Of a stretch of DNA of 64,000 nucleotides, positions 55,648 through 64,000 are shown one piece after another. Position 1 is the first letter of the stretch. Every line of letters begins with the position of its first letter. The stretch is from Arcticibacter tournemirensis (lineage in GTDB: Bacteria > Bacteroidota > Bacteroidia > Sphingobacteriales > Sphingobacteriaceae). Where the stretch lies: positions 2,604,001-2,668,000 of the forward strand of contig NZ_VFPL01000001.1 in assembly GCF_006716645.1 (NCBI RefSeq). The letters run 5' to 3'. The position numbers and the translations under genes were made by a program. The notes beneath the pieces are model-generated. The model was not told where the DNA came from. It ran no database searches and was given only the letters and a program-made list of their open reading frames with translations.

Positions 55648-57828
55648 ATGAAGAGATACTTACTAATTGCCGGTGTGCTGGGTTTATTTACAGTGTCCTC
55701 CTGTAAAAGATCTGAAGTCGCTGAACCAAAAATTACTAATCTTGACAACATTGTTGTGCCTGAAGGCTTTACCTGGGAGAACTCGAGGGAGGTAACCTTT
55801 AGTATTGGTATTTCTGATACAAGATTTCAGGATGCGATTCACCGCATAGCGATATACGATGGCGATCCATCTGCAGGGGGAGCGATGATTGCAGGCGGTG
55901 CGGCCTCTCTTGTCAGTTCTTTTAACGTCAAAGTTTCTCTTGCATCCGTTATCAATACCGTCTATGTTGTAAAAGCTGCTCCTGATGGCTCGGAGGTCAT
56001 AGAAAAGGTGGAACTGAATGGAAACAACGTGTCTTTATCCATAGGGGCTCAAAGTATTACCCGTACGTTGGTGGCAAGTAACGTTTTGCCCAGACTTATG
56101 AGTTCAGGTAGCCAGTCGGCTGTTTCCTCATCCCAGGACTGCAGTACTGGTTGTACGACTACTATAACTACCAGTACTCAGGTTAATTCGAATAACGATA
56201 ATGAGGTAGTTTGTATTACCGGAAGCAATATTACTGTTTCGCTAAACATAAATGGTGGAACGGTGAGGATTTGCGGATCGAATGTACTCGTTTCTGACGC
56301 CAATTTAAATAACACCTCCAAATTGATCATCGCGCCGTCTGCCTCCGTCACATTTAACAATTTAAGCATTAACGGCTCGTCTTCTTCGTTTGAGAACTAT
56401 GGAACAGTTACGGTAAATGGCTCATTTTCTCCTGGAGGGATTACCAGCAATAATGGAACATTGACTGTGAAAAATGATTTTAATTTGAATAGCGGGTCAA
56501 CATTCACCAACAGCGGTATTTTAAACATCGCGATGAGTATGAATGTGAATACAAGCAATGTTTCTCTCAATACCGGAAAGATTATAACAGGTGGGGACTT
56601 TAAATTAAACGGCGGCAGCCGTTTTATAAACAATTGTTCGCTATGGATTAAAAATCAGTTTCATAATAATTCGGAAATGAAAAATTATGGGCTGATAAAG
56701 GTTGATAACGAAACAGTTATTAACGGAGGGTCGGTTACTGCTCTGTATAACGGTGCTATGCTCAAGACGGTCAATATGATGATGAATGGTATGGTAACCG
56801 GAAGCGGATCAACGTCGCTTATAAAAGTTTCAGCACGTACGGTAATAAACGGTGGTGCTGGAGCCACGGGTGCAATTCAGTATTGCGACCAGAATGGAAT
56901 TGAAACAAATTACGGTTCTTTTTCTAATGGCGCTGCTCAGGGCTGTAGTCTTTATATTCCTGTTACCGCCTGTAATTCTGAAGGAAATGGAGTTGCTCCT
57001 GTTAAGGATAGCGATGGCGACGGTGCGGCTGATGCGATCGACGCTTATCCGGACGATGCGTTAAGGGCTTTCAATAATTATTATCCCTCCAATTCGGCCA
57101 GTGCTGCTTCTACACTTGCTTTTGAAGACAGATGGCCTTTAAAGGGCGACTACGACCTGAATGATATCATAATCTCTTATCGCTACAATATTATAACCAA
57201 TGCGCAGAATAATGTGGTTCAGGTAAGCGCCACTTATAACCTGCACGCTACAGGAGGTACATACCAAAATGGTTTTGGGGTTGAATTCCCTTTAAACCGC
57301 TCAGATGTCGGCACATTAACCGGAGGAACACTTGAAGCCGGACAGACGAAGGCGGTGGTAATTCTTTTTAATAATTCCAGAAACGAACAAAACTCCTGGA
57401 ATACCAGGCCGGAGGAGGCGCTCGCAGCAGTTAAAACGTATACGGTTAATTTTAATGTTCAAAGTCGCCCGCCACTTAGTAGTTTTGGACTAGGCTCCTA
57501 CAATCCTTTTATCTGGCATAGCAACCTTGGCCGGGGGTATGAAACTCACCTCGCCGGAAAAACACCAACCTCTCTCGCCAACGCGGCGTTATTTGGTACC
57601 GGCGACGACCGTACCGGATCAGGGAAATACTATGTAACCGAAAAAGGTCATCCATGGGCTGTCGATGTTCCGCAGTCATCCTTTAACTACCCGATAGAGG
57701 GAGTTGATATCTCAAGGGCCTATCCTAACTTTGTAAAGTGGGCCGGATCGGGAGGTGTAAGCTATACTGATTGGTTCAGCAATACCGCACAAGGGTATCG
57801 CGATAACAGCTTGCTGTTCCTGAAATAG
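55648..57828 (+). CDS. LruC domain lipoprotein, copy 1 (with TSP3-like calcium motif)
   Basis: A 726-residue lipoprotein (lipobox ending TVSSC, Cys 19). An N-terminal domain (about 30-135; VVPEGFTWENSREVTFSIGI, HRIAIYDGDPSAGG) precedes a long irregular beta-solenoid rich in N, G, S and T (about 170-450; FENYGTVTVNGSF, TFTNSGILNIAMSMNV). A thrombospondin type 3-like calcium motif follows (DSDGDGAADAIDAYPDD, about 453-469), then the LruC domain (FEDRWPLKGDYDLNDIIISY onward). Role unknown; surface-exposed is likely for a Bacteroidota lipoprotein. Paralogous to the next gene. Confidence 0.85.
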   Translation: MKRYLLIAGVLGLFTVSSCKRSEVAEPKITNLDNIVVPEGFTWENSREVTFSIGISDTRFQDAIHRIAIYDGDPSAGGAMIAGGAASLVSSFNVKVSLASVINTVYVVKAAPDGSEVIEKVELNGNNVSLSIGAQSITRTLVASNVLPRLMSSGSQSAVSSSQDCSTGCTTTITTSTQVNSNNDNEVVCITGSNITVSLNINGGTVRICGSNVLVSDANLNNTSKLIIAPSASVTFNNLSINGSSSSFENYGTVTVNGSFSPGGITSNNGTLTVKNDFNLNSGSTFTNSGILNIAMSMNVNTSNVSLNTGKIITGGDFKLNGGSRFINNCSLWIKNQFHNNSEMKNYGLIKVDNETVINGGSVTALYNGAMLKTVNMMMNGMVTGSGSTSLIKVSARTVINGGAGATGAIQYCDQNGIETNYGSFSNGAAQGCSLYIPVTACNSEGNGVAPVKDSDGDGAADAIDAYPDDALRAFNNYYPSNSASAASTLAFEDRWPLKGDYDLNDIIISYRYNIITNAQNNVVQVSATYNLHATGGTYQNGFGVEFPLNRSDVGTLTGGTLEAGQTKAVVILFNNSRNEQNSWNTRPEEALAAVKTYTVNFNVQSRPPLSSFGLGSYNPFIWHSNLGRGYETHLAGKTPTSLANAALFGTGDDRTGSGKYYVTEKGHPWAVDVPQSSFNYPIEGVDISRAYPNFVKWAGSGGVSYTDWFSNTAQGYRDNSLLFLK

Positions 57829-57847
57829 CCCTGATTATCCCAAAGAT

Positions 57848-57939
57848 AAAGCGGGGAATTATTTGCACACATCAGGTGAAAATAGTTCCCCGCTTTTCTT
57901 TTAAATGCTCCATAACGTGCTTAAAAAGCGGGGTTTTTT
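57848..57939 (+). terminator. Three-arm alternative terminator/hairpin between the LruC genes
   Basis: Arm A AAAGCGGGGAA (57848-57858), arm B TTCCCCGCTTTT (57886-57897), arm C AAAAGCGGGG (57924-57933) followed by six T. B can pair with A (hairpin followed by CTTTT) or with C (hairpin followed by TTTTTT), but not both. Confidence 0.8.
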
Positions 57940-57970
57940 CTGGCATCACTTTAGCAATTAACACAGCAAC

Positions 57971-60151
57971 ATGAAAAGAATTTTACTTTTAGCCGCTTTA
58001 GGAGGTATCCTTAGTGTTACATCCTGTAAAAAAGATAATTCCACTCCGTCAACTGAACCTCTGAAGATGGAGGACCTCATCGTTAAAGAGGGATTTGACT
58101 GGTCAACAACTAAGGCAATAAAATTTAATATCGGCATAACCGATACCCGGTTTGCAAATGCAGAGCATAGCATCTCTATTTACGACGGTGATCCGGCAAA
58201 TGGGGGCAATATTGTTTCTACCGGTAAAGCGTCTCTAATCAGGGCGTTCATAGAGAAAATCAATTTTCCATCGGCAGTTAAAGATGTTTACGTTGTAAAA
58301 ACATCGCCTGATGGTTCGACTATTACTGAAAAAGTAGCAATCAATAATACCGAAGTTTCGATAGCTTTTGGTCAGCAAAAAAGCAGTTCTTCTATATCGT
58401 CAGTTTCGGGCAAGAGCAGCTTCTCTGTCAGCGTCGACAATGCAGCATGTCCGGCTGGATCCACGGAAATAAATTCAAACATGAACAGTTGGTCAAGCGT
58501 GCCAGCAGGCCAAACACATTGTGTTACCGGAGATGTAAGGATTGAGGGATTGAACATATACGGAACCTTGAGGATCTATGGTAATGTAAGGAGCGAAAAC
58601 CTTTCGGTTTATGGAGGTGGTAAAATCATAATTGTTAATGGCGGAACCTTCACCGGGAAAATCTTTCAGAACGCATCCAATGCTTATGTTGAAAATAATG
58701 GTGAAATTAATACTTTGGCTTACGACGATTTTTTCACAGGTGGTGAATTTGTAAACAACGGAACACTTAAAACCAAGAGATTTTCTGTTAATACATCGTC
58801 AAAATTTATAAATGCGGGAGAAGTTAACGCTTTAGGTGCAGTTGCAATAGGTGGGCGTAACTGCGAAAATAAGGGCACATTTATTATAGGGGGTAATTTT
58901 AGTATTAATTCAGACGCGACAAACTTTATAAATTCAGGTACAATCACAGTTACTGGGGATATGGCGGTGAATGGCACCGGAGGCATAAATCATCATAAGA
59001 TCGATGTAACCGGTACTTTTTACCTTAACAGTAATTCAAGCAGCTATATCAATAACTGTATGATATTAGCAGGGAATGAGTTTCATGCGAATGCGATAAT
59101 GAATAATTATGGCTATATAAAAGCGAAGGTAAAGTCGTTTTTAAATAGCAATGGTAAGCTGAAAATGTACAGTGGGGCAATGTTCAGCACTAAGGATTTA
59201 GCCATCAATTCGACTATTGAAGGAGACGGTAATGCGTCACTGGTAAAGGTTACAGGTGCTCATACAGTTCAATATAACATGGCAAAAACTAGTAACGGTG
59301 CGGTGTTTCTTGACCTGTATAGTAATCCTTCAGCAAAGGCTGATGTTTATATAGGTGTTTCAGGATGTAATCCGGAAGGATACGGAGTCCCGCCCATTTC
59401 TTATACTAAGTCAGTAAATTACGATAACGGAGGTTCTACTTTGATTTTCGAAGATAACTGGCCGTCAAAAGGCGACTTCGACTTAAATGATATTGTAATT
59501 TCCTATAAATATCTCATCACCAAAAATAGCAGCAATAAGGCAATTAAGCTTGAAGCCACTTATACGTTACTTGCGTCAGGCGCAGATTATAAGAATGGCT
59601 TTGGCGTGGAGCTGCCAACATTATTTTCAAATGCAGTATTAAGTGATAAAAGCAATGCGAGTATTGCTTTGGAGCAAGGGCAGGAGAAAGCGGTAGTTAT
59701 ACTCTTTGAAAACGCCCGTGAAGTACAGCAGAACTGGAACACTGTTGTGGGAAATGCACGATCTGCTTCTGTGACCTATTCTTTCACAATAACTTTTAAT
59801 AATCCGGTATCCCTGGCAGACAATCCGTTCGATCTTAATCCTTTTGTATTCAAAAAGGGTACAACAGTAGGAAGAAATGAAATCCACTTACCCGACTACA
59901 GAGGCACTTCTTTTGCCGGTACTATTCTGGGAAATGGAGATAACTCGGCATCAAGGTATTATCTTACTAAAGATAAAGGGCTTCCCTGGGCTGTGAACGT
60001 CCCTGTTGCAAGTTTCAAATATCCGGTAGAAACAATGGATATTTCGCTGGCTTACCCTCTTATCAAAGACTGGGCTAAAACAGGAGGTGTAGAAGCTGAC
60101 AAGTGGTATAATAATGGAAACCAGGAAAAGTGCTTTCCTGTAGCTGAGTAA
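57971..60151 (+). CDS. LruC domain lipoprotein, copy 2
   Basis: A 726-residue lipoprotein, the same length as copy 1, with Cys 19 in SVTSC. The N-terminal domain is closely alike (VKEGFDWSTTKAIKFNIGIT, ISIYDGDPANGG), as is the LruC domain (FEDNWPSKGDFDLNDIVISY, YKNGFGVELP, GLPWAVNVP). The solenoid differs most, and the TSP3-like calcium motif is replaced by a short linker. The unit probably arose by duplication. It starts 142 nt after copy 1, beyond the alternative hairpin. Confidence 0.85.
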   Translation: MKRILLLAALGGILSVTSCKKDNSTPSTEPLKMEDLIVKEGFDWSTTKAIKFNIGITDTRFANAEHSISIYDGDPANGGNIVSTGKASLIRAFIEKINFPSAVKDVYVVKTSPDGSTITEKVAINNTEVSIAFGQQKSSSSISSVSGKSSFSVSVDNAACPAGSTEINSNMNSWSSVPAGQTHCVTGDVRIEGLNIYGTLRIYGNVRSENLSVYGGGKIIIVNGGTFTGKIFQNASNAYVENNGEINTLAYDDFFTGGEFVNNGTLKTKRFSVNTSSKFINAGEVNALGAVAIGGRNCENKGTFIIGGNFSINSDATNFINSGTITVTGDMAVNGTGGINHHKIDVTGTFYLNSNSSSYINNCMILAGNEFHANAIMNNYGYIKAKVKSFLNSNGKLKMYSGAMFSTKDLAINSTIEGDGNASLVKVTGAHTVQYNMAKTSNGAVFLDLYSNPSAKADVYIGVSGCNPEGYGVPPISYTKSVNYDNGGSTLIFEDNWPSKGDFDLNDIVISYKYLITKNSSNKAIKLEATYTLLASGADYKNGFGVELPTLFSNAVLSDKSNASIALEQGQEKAVVILFENAREVQQNWNTVVGNARSASVTYSFTITFNNPVSLADNPFDLNPFVFKKGTTVGRNEIHLPDYRGTSFAGTILGNGDNSASRYYLTKDKGLPWAVNVPVASFKYPVETMDISLAYPLIKDWAKTGGVEADKWYNNGNQEKCFPVAE

Positions 60152-60176
60152 TTAACTTTATTAGTGCATAACAAGT

Positions 60177-60228
60177 ACCTCCCGGTGGCACAGGTCTATT
60201 TTTTAGCAGTGCTGTCGGGAGGTGTTTT
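60177..60228 (+). terminator. Terminator after LruC copy 2
   Basis: Arms ACCTCCCG (60177-60184) and CGGGAGGT (60216-60223), then GTTTTT. It overlaps the 3' end of the convergent hypothetical gene. Confidence 0.72.
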
Positions 60229-60549
60229 TGTTGTAGCGGGTGTAGCTTCCCTGTTTGGATTTACAAGCGTGGGGTTCGGCGAATGCGGATTTGGATTATT
60301 CTGAGGCGGTATTCTTGGGTGCCTGGGCCGGAAAAGGAATCTTTTTGTAGTATCTGTACTATCGTGCAAAATGCCTATTCCTGTAGTATCGGTTATTCTT
60401 AGAAGCCGTCTTTGCTTGTAGGCAGTAGCAGACGTATCGGAAACCTTCCTTGTTTTTTCATGTCTTTTTTTTGTTCGTGTTTGCGAATTTGCAGATTCCG
60501 CTGCCAGAGCAGCTACAAGGATCAGTGCTGTAATCAGATAGTTTTTCAT
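60196..60549 (-). CDS. Hypothetical secreted Pro/Thr-rich protein
   Basis: A 117-residue protein with a signal peptide (about 1-22, ending SANSQ), a basic stretch (TKKRHEKTRK), then a Thr/Asp segment and a C-terminal low-complexity part rich in P, N and T (PPQNNPNPHSPNPTLVNPN). No domain recognised; the tail looks disordered. Weak support apart from the signal peptide and composition. Confidence 0.5.
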   Translation of the reverse strand: MKNYLITALILVAALAAESANSQTRTKKRHEKTRKVSDTSATAYKQRRLLRITDTTGIGILHDSTDTTKRFLFRPRHPRIPPQNNPNPHSPNPTLVNPNREATPATTKTPPDSTAKK

Positions 60550-60701
60550 AAAGATAGATTGATCTGGTAATAACCGTACGATGCACTACTTGTTTTGTTA
60601 TTGATGATTTGTTAGGCTCTTTTTTAAGCACTAAATAAAGTTGGCCATCAATCAGAAAACAACTCAAACACCGGCGTGTTAATCTTCTATAAAAACAAAT
60701 T

Positions 60702-60950
60702 ATGAAGCGTTTCAAGATACAATATACGATCAAGGGTGAGCAGATAGACTTATACGCCGAACCAATGGATCTTAATCACAGGATGTATTCTCTTGAGCGA
60801 AAGCTGATGGATCCCCACCCCTTACTCATTGAACACGGTGAGCACGGCTGGTTTGTCAAATCGCAGGATAACTGGGGGTTAAGTAAAGAAGATGTGAATG
60901 AGCTTGGCGAATACCTTGAAAGAGCGTACGATCAAAGCCCCCCGGAATAA
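60702..60950 (+). CDS. Hypothetical 82-residue protein
   Basis: It begins MKRFKIQYTIKGEQIDLYAE, continues HPLLIEHGEHGWFVKSQDNW and ends in an acidic helix (LSKEDVNELGEYLERAYD). An alternating strand pattern then a helix suggests a small folded cytoplasmic domain. No family recognised; the ATG follows a typical AT-rich leader. Confidence 0.6.
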   Translation: MKRFKIQYTIKGEQIDLYAEPMDLNHRMYSLERKLMDPHPLLIEHGEHGWFVKSQDNWGLSKEDVNELGEYLERAYDQSPPE

Positions 60951-61012
60951 TTAAGATAGAGTATTACGTCTAATAGCCAATGTGGTCTCTACACAAAAAG
61001 CGTTGTCTTCTC

Positions 61013-62038
61013 TTAATAAAAATCGTAGCATTTAAGACTATTATAGCCTTTATCTTTTGCCTCTCCGGTTTCGAAGCCAATGCTTAATTCGGAAGTACCG
61101 CTGGTATTTGAATAGTTTAATTTATTGGTAGTGGCGTCGTGGCTCACGCCAATACGAAGCTTTTGATTTTTGTAGCTATTTGTGAAAATGTCGAATATCA
61201 GCGAGAAGACGAAGGAGTCGCTCTGTCCTTTTCCATTTGACCTGAACCATGCACCTGCGTTTACACCTCTATATTTAAATTGCATTCCTGCGCTCACGGA
61301 CGTTGCTTCTGCTTGTTTATAGTAAACAACGGAGGGGATCAGAAAGGTGTCATCTTCATTATAAGGGTCGGAAGGGTCTAGTGCATACCGGTAACTTGCG
61401 TGTACCGCGGTACGGATAGGAGTATAAACCTTACTTCCTGTAAAAGATTCATCCGGTTTATTCAGGTGCATCATAGAAGCTCCTATCATAGCATTTCCTA
61501 TTACAAAATTAACACCGCTACCGGCGTCAAAATAATATTTGTTATCGTTATAAGGACTCTCTGCTGCAGACGCTCCTCCCTCAAAGCCGAGTCTTGGATC
61601 TAGCTGATCAGAGAATATTAGTTTACTGAAATCAAGCTTTCTGTTGGTAATACCAGCCTGCAGTCCAAAAGATGCAGTAAAACCCTCAGTTCCGACACTA
61701 TAGGAATAAATGCCTGCTATATTGTTCTTTTTCAGGTACGCGGTTCCTTCAGATGAGCTGTTAAACATAAGCCCTACGGCGCCTCCTATGTTTGGAAGCT
61801 GATAATCAATTGAGGTACTCATATAATTAAGGTCGCCCGAAATGGAGCTCCACTGATTTCGGTAAATCATGTTCATTCTGAAGGATCCCTTAAATTCGCC
61901 ATTCAGGGCAGGATTGAGATATACGGGGGCATTAAAAAACTGGGAATAAATATGATCCTGGGCCTCTGTTTTCAGGCTGGTTAAAAGAACTGCTGAAATA
62001 ATGAATATTTTCTTTGCTTTAAAAATCACTCGCATCAT
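61013..62038 (-). CDS. PorP/SprF family T9SS membrane protein
   Basis: A 341-residue protein: signal peptide (about 10-26, ending LKTEAQ), then DHIYSQFFNAPVYLNPALNG, the classic PorP/SprF opening, followed by YRNQWSSISGDLNYMSTSID and repeated barrel strands to the end. PorP/SprF proteins help export or anchor type B T9SS substrates at the surface. Its start overlaps the stop of the PKD gene by one base, making a substrate/partner pair. ATG at residue 2 is an equal alternative start. Confidence 0.92.
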   Translation of the reverse strand: MMRVIFKAKKIFIISAVLLTSLKTEAQDHIYSQFFNAPVYLNPALNGEFKGSFRMNMIYRNQWSSISGDLNYMSTSIDYQLPNIGGAVGLMFNSSSEGTAYLKKNNIAGIYSYSVGTEGFTASFGLQAGITNRKLDFSKLIFSDQLDPRLGFEGGASAAESPYNDNKYYFDAGSGVNFVIGNAMIGASMMHLNKPDESFTGSKVYTPIRTAVHASYRYALDPSDPYNEDDTFLIPSVVYYKQAEATSVSAGMQFKYRGVNAGAWFRSNGKGQSDSFVFSLIFDIFTNSYKNQKLRIGVSHDATTNKLNYSNTSGTSELSIGFETGEAKDKGYNSLKCYDFY

Positions 62039-64000
62039 TATCTGATTAAATGTATTGCTCCTGTCCTTTTGGGTTCCGAACTGTTATACGTCATACCAGG
62101 CCATTCGGTTCCATTTTTAAATGTTGCTGCTATCTCCCAGAAGTAAATACCCTGTGGAACGGTAACTCCGTTTCGGGTTCCATCCCAACTTTCTGAAGGT
62201 TCTCCTCTCGAATCAAGAGCCTCTGTATGCCAGATCAGTTCACCCCATTTATTAAATATCCTCATATGCCATTTTTCTATTCCCGAGCCTTTGACTTTAA
62301 ATGTCCTTAACTCATTGGTTGCGCTATTCGGCATGAACGCATTAGGCACAAACAGACTACCCGGGATGCCTGATATCCTCACCGTTTTACTTAATGTATC
62401 TGTACAGCCTTTAGCATTGGTGACAATAAGCCGTACTTTATAAGATCCTGTATCCGGGTAGGTGTGGTCGGGATTAGGTGCAGAAGAAGTAGAACCGTTA
62501 TCGCCGAAGTCCCATTCCCATTTTTTTATGTCTTCCCTGCTGGCGTCTCTGAATGTGAAGGTGTAATTCGGGATATTTATTACATCCCCGGGCAGCACAT
62601 CGAAGTCAGCAACCGGCGGCGGCGACACCGTAATATAATCCTTTATCTCAAGTGTGTCAGTACACCCGAAAGGGGAAATGGATATGAGCCGTACCCGGTA
62701 GGCGGAACTACTGTATGAGTACGTATGAGTTGGATTCGGATCAGAAGAGCGCGCTCCATCGCCAAACTCCCATATGTAAGAGTTTGCTCCTGTTGTTTTG
62801 TTGATAAAGCGCACGGTTAATGAAGTACAACCCGAAGTTTCATTCGCCGAAAAATCGGTGAAAGCCTGGGGATTAACCGTAATTGTTTGTGTAGTGGTGG
62901 TATCTGAACATCCGTTCGATGCGGTTAACCGTACAATGTACTTACCACCTGCGGCGAATGTATGAGGAACGGGATTGGTGTTATTAGTAGTATAAGGGGC
63001 ACTTCCATCACCAAAATCGTATGTAAATACTGTTGCACCAATAGTATTATTAATGAAATTTACTGTGTGTGGCGCACATCCTTCGTATTCATTGCCATTT
63101 ACTACCAGGTCTGGAAACACTGTATTCGGCGATATGCGAATGGTATAAGTACTTTCGTCTTTGCCACACTCATTTTCTGCAGTCAGCCGCACTACATAAT
63201 CTCTTGGCCTGTTGCTGATATATGTATGGGTTACAGCATTCGTATTCGTCGTTTTTAATAGTTCAGTACCGTCGCCAAAATCCCAGGTGTAGGTGTTGGT
63301 CGATCCCTGTGTTCTGTTATTAAAGGTTACCGTCAATGGTGAACATCCTCTGGTTTTATCAGGCGCAAATAATGCAATAGCTCGCCCAATTACTTTAATT
63401 TCTATGCTTTTTGTGGAGTTGGAGCAGCTGGAGAACGCCTGTAGTGTCACGTTGTATGTGGTATCCTTGCCATCGGTACGTGCATCAAATACTATGGTAC
63501 CCGGGTCTTTTAGTGTAGAGAATTTGCCGTTTCCGAAATCCCATTTAAAAGTAACACCTTGTGTGTTCAGTGTGGTGTTTTTAAAGAGGACGTTTAATGG
63601 CCCGCATCCGCTGATCTTGTCTGTACTAAAGTTGGCAGTCAGCGATGCATTCGTCTTGAAAGTATGCGAGAATGTAGCCGATCCACAGCCCAGCGCGCTG
63701 CTAACTTTTAGCGTTATCTCAACAGAATCACCCACGGCACTTAAGTTATAGCCAGGAAAAGTTTGCCCTGTGCCAATTGGCTGCCCGTTGGCAAACCATT
63801 CAAAACTATCTCCTTGTTCGGATCCATCTGCTGTTATAGTTCCTGCAGATATGTTAAACGGAGCACAAGCAGCATCCGAGCTCCAGGTAAATCCGGCGTC
63901 AGGTCCGGGAGACACCCGTACCGTGATTACATTACTTACGCTCTGTTGAAGTCCCTTACAAATTGCGGAACTTACGATACGCCGGAAAGAGGAAGATTGA
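62038..64000 (-). CDS. PKD-repeat protein with T9SS type B (gliding-motility) C-terminal domain, 5' end outside window
   Basis: The frame is open to the right edge, so the N-terminus is missing; about 654 residues are visible. At least five or six PKD-like repeats are seen (YTWDFGDGTELLKTTNTNAV, FTYDFGDGSAPYTTNNTNPV, SYIWEFGDGARSSDPNPTHT, WEWDFGDNGSTSSAPNPDHT). The last 95 residues form the gliding-motility-associated C-terminal domain: SLFVPNAFMPNSATNELRTF, MRIFNKWGELIWHTEA, SWDGTRNGVTVPQGIYFWEI. This is a large surface adhesin-like protein secreted by the type IX system, paired with the PorP/SprF protein. Confidence 0.92.
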   Translation of the reverse strand, partial: QSSSFRRIVSSAICKGLQQSVSNVITVRVSPGPDAGFTWSSDAACAPFNISAGTITADGSEQGDSFEWFANGQPIGTGQTFPGYNLSAVGDSVEITLKVSSALGCGSATFSHTFKTNASLTANFSTDKISGCGPLNVLFKNTTLNTQGVTFKWDFGNGKFSTLKDPGTIVFDARTDGKDTTYNVTLQAFSSCSNSTKSIEIKVIGRAIALFAPDKTRGCSPLTVTFNNRTQGSTNTYTWDFGDGTELLKTTNTNAVTHTYISNRPRDYVVRLTAENECGKDESTYTIRISPNTVFPDLVVNGNEYEGCAPHTVNFINNTIGATVFTYDFGDGSAPYTTNNTNPVPHTFAAGGKYIVRLTASNGCSDTTTTQTITVNPQAFTDFSANETSGCTSLTVRFINKTTGANSYIWEFGDGARSSDPNPTHTYSYSSSAYRVRLISISPFGCTDTLEIKDYITVSPPPVADFDVLPGDVINIPNYTFTFRDASREDIKKWEWDFGDNGSTSSAPNPDHTYPDTGSYKVRLIVTNAKGCTDTLSKTVRISGIPGSLFVPNAFMPNSATNELRTFKVKGSGIEKWHMRIFNKWGELIWHTEALDSRGEPSESWDGTRNGVTVPQGIYFWEIAATFKNGTEWPGMTYNSSEPKRTGAIHLIR

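Overview
The window is chromosomal DNA of a Bacteroidota bacterium, most likely family Sphingobacteriaceae or a close relative (Pedobacter-like). The evidence is the gene content: DUF5686 proteins, a PorP/SprF protein next to a PKD protein with a gliding-motility/T9SS type B C-terminal domain, a TamL-type lipoprotein, a patatin fused to an outer-membrane barrel, LruC lipoproteins and a fused hisB and hisIE. Several promoters also fit the Bacteroidota TTG / TAnnTTTG pattern rather than -35/-10. I see no phage, transposon, CRISPR array, plasmid gene or rRNA. There is one tRNA gene (Cys).

Layout. 1-5824: a PAS sensor histidine kinase cut by the window start, a YceI lipocalin-like protein, a DUF5686 outer-membrane protein, a small monooxygenase and a SAM hydrolase-like protein. 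5925-10517: phoH, a repeat-filled intergenic region, purC, a STAS protein, RNase Z and an orphan MCE/MlaD protein. 10884-15827: three overlapping genes encoding a PorV-like barrel, a ComEA-like helix-hairpin-helix protein with a barrel-like body, and ComEC; this is the best candidate for an undescribed functional unit (DNA uptake). 15898-20009: a DUF2157 / DUF4401 / GDYXXLXY membrane trio overlapping into xseA-xseB. 20971-28229: cytochrome c maturation genes (ccmC, ccmD-like, ccmE, ccmF) with a glutamate-type dehydrogenase inside, followed by a DUF2520 oxidoreductase, kdsC and maf. 28254-34572: ppx/gppA, a nucleoside deoxyribosyltransferase-like gene, dnaJ-grpE, ftsE with a 67-aa partner, a LuxC-type acyl-CoA reductase divergent from a ferredoxin, and a universal stress protein.

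35437-44530 is a complete histidine biosynthesis operon on the minus strand in the order leader peptide, hisG, hisD, hisC, hisB, hisH, hisA, hisF, a GNAT acetyltransferase, hisIE and a WD40 protein. A 15-codon leader with six histidine codons lies behind a good promoter, and it implies control by ribosome stalling at His codons. The GNAT and WD40 genes are passengers in the operon with no known His role.

44658-49307: a BaiN-like flavoprotein, mnmD, pyrD, a tRNA-Cys apparently co-transcribed with a 59-aa conserved-looking protein, and a TrmH/SpoU rRNA methyltransferase. 49298-64000 is envelope-dominated: tamL, a patatin-barrel protein with a membrane partner, a small barrel protein, two tandem 726-residue LruC lipoproteins separated by a three-arm alternative hairpin, two small hypothetical genes, and a PorP/SprF + PKD/T9SS pair running off the right edge. 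Several start codons were set from promoter positions or family N-termini; phoH, hisG and tamL appear to use TTG. All calls are made by eye from sequence; no database search was run.
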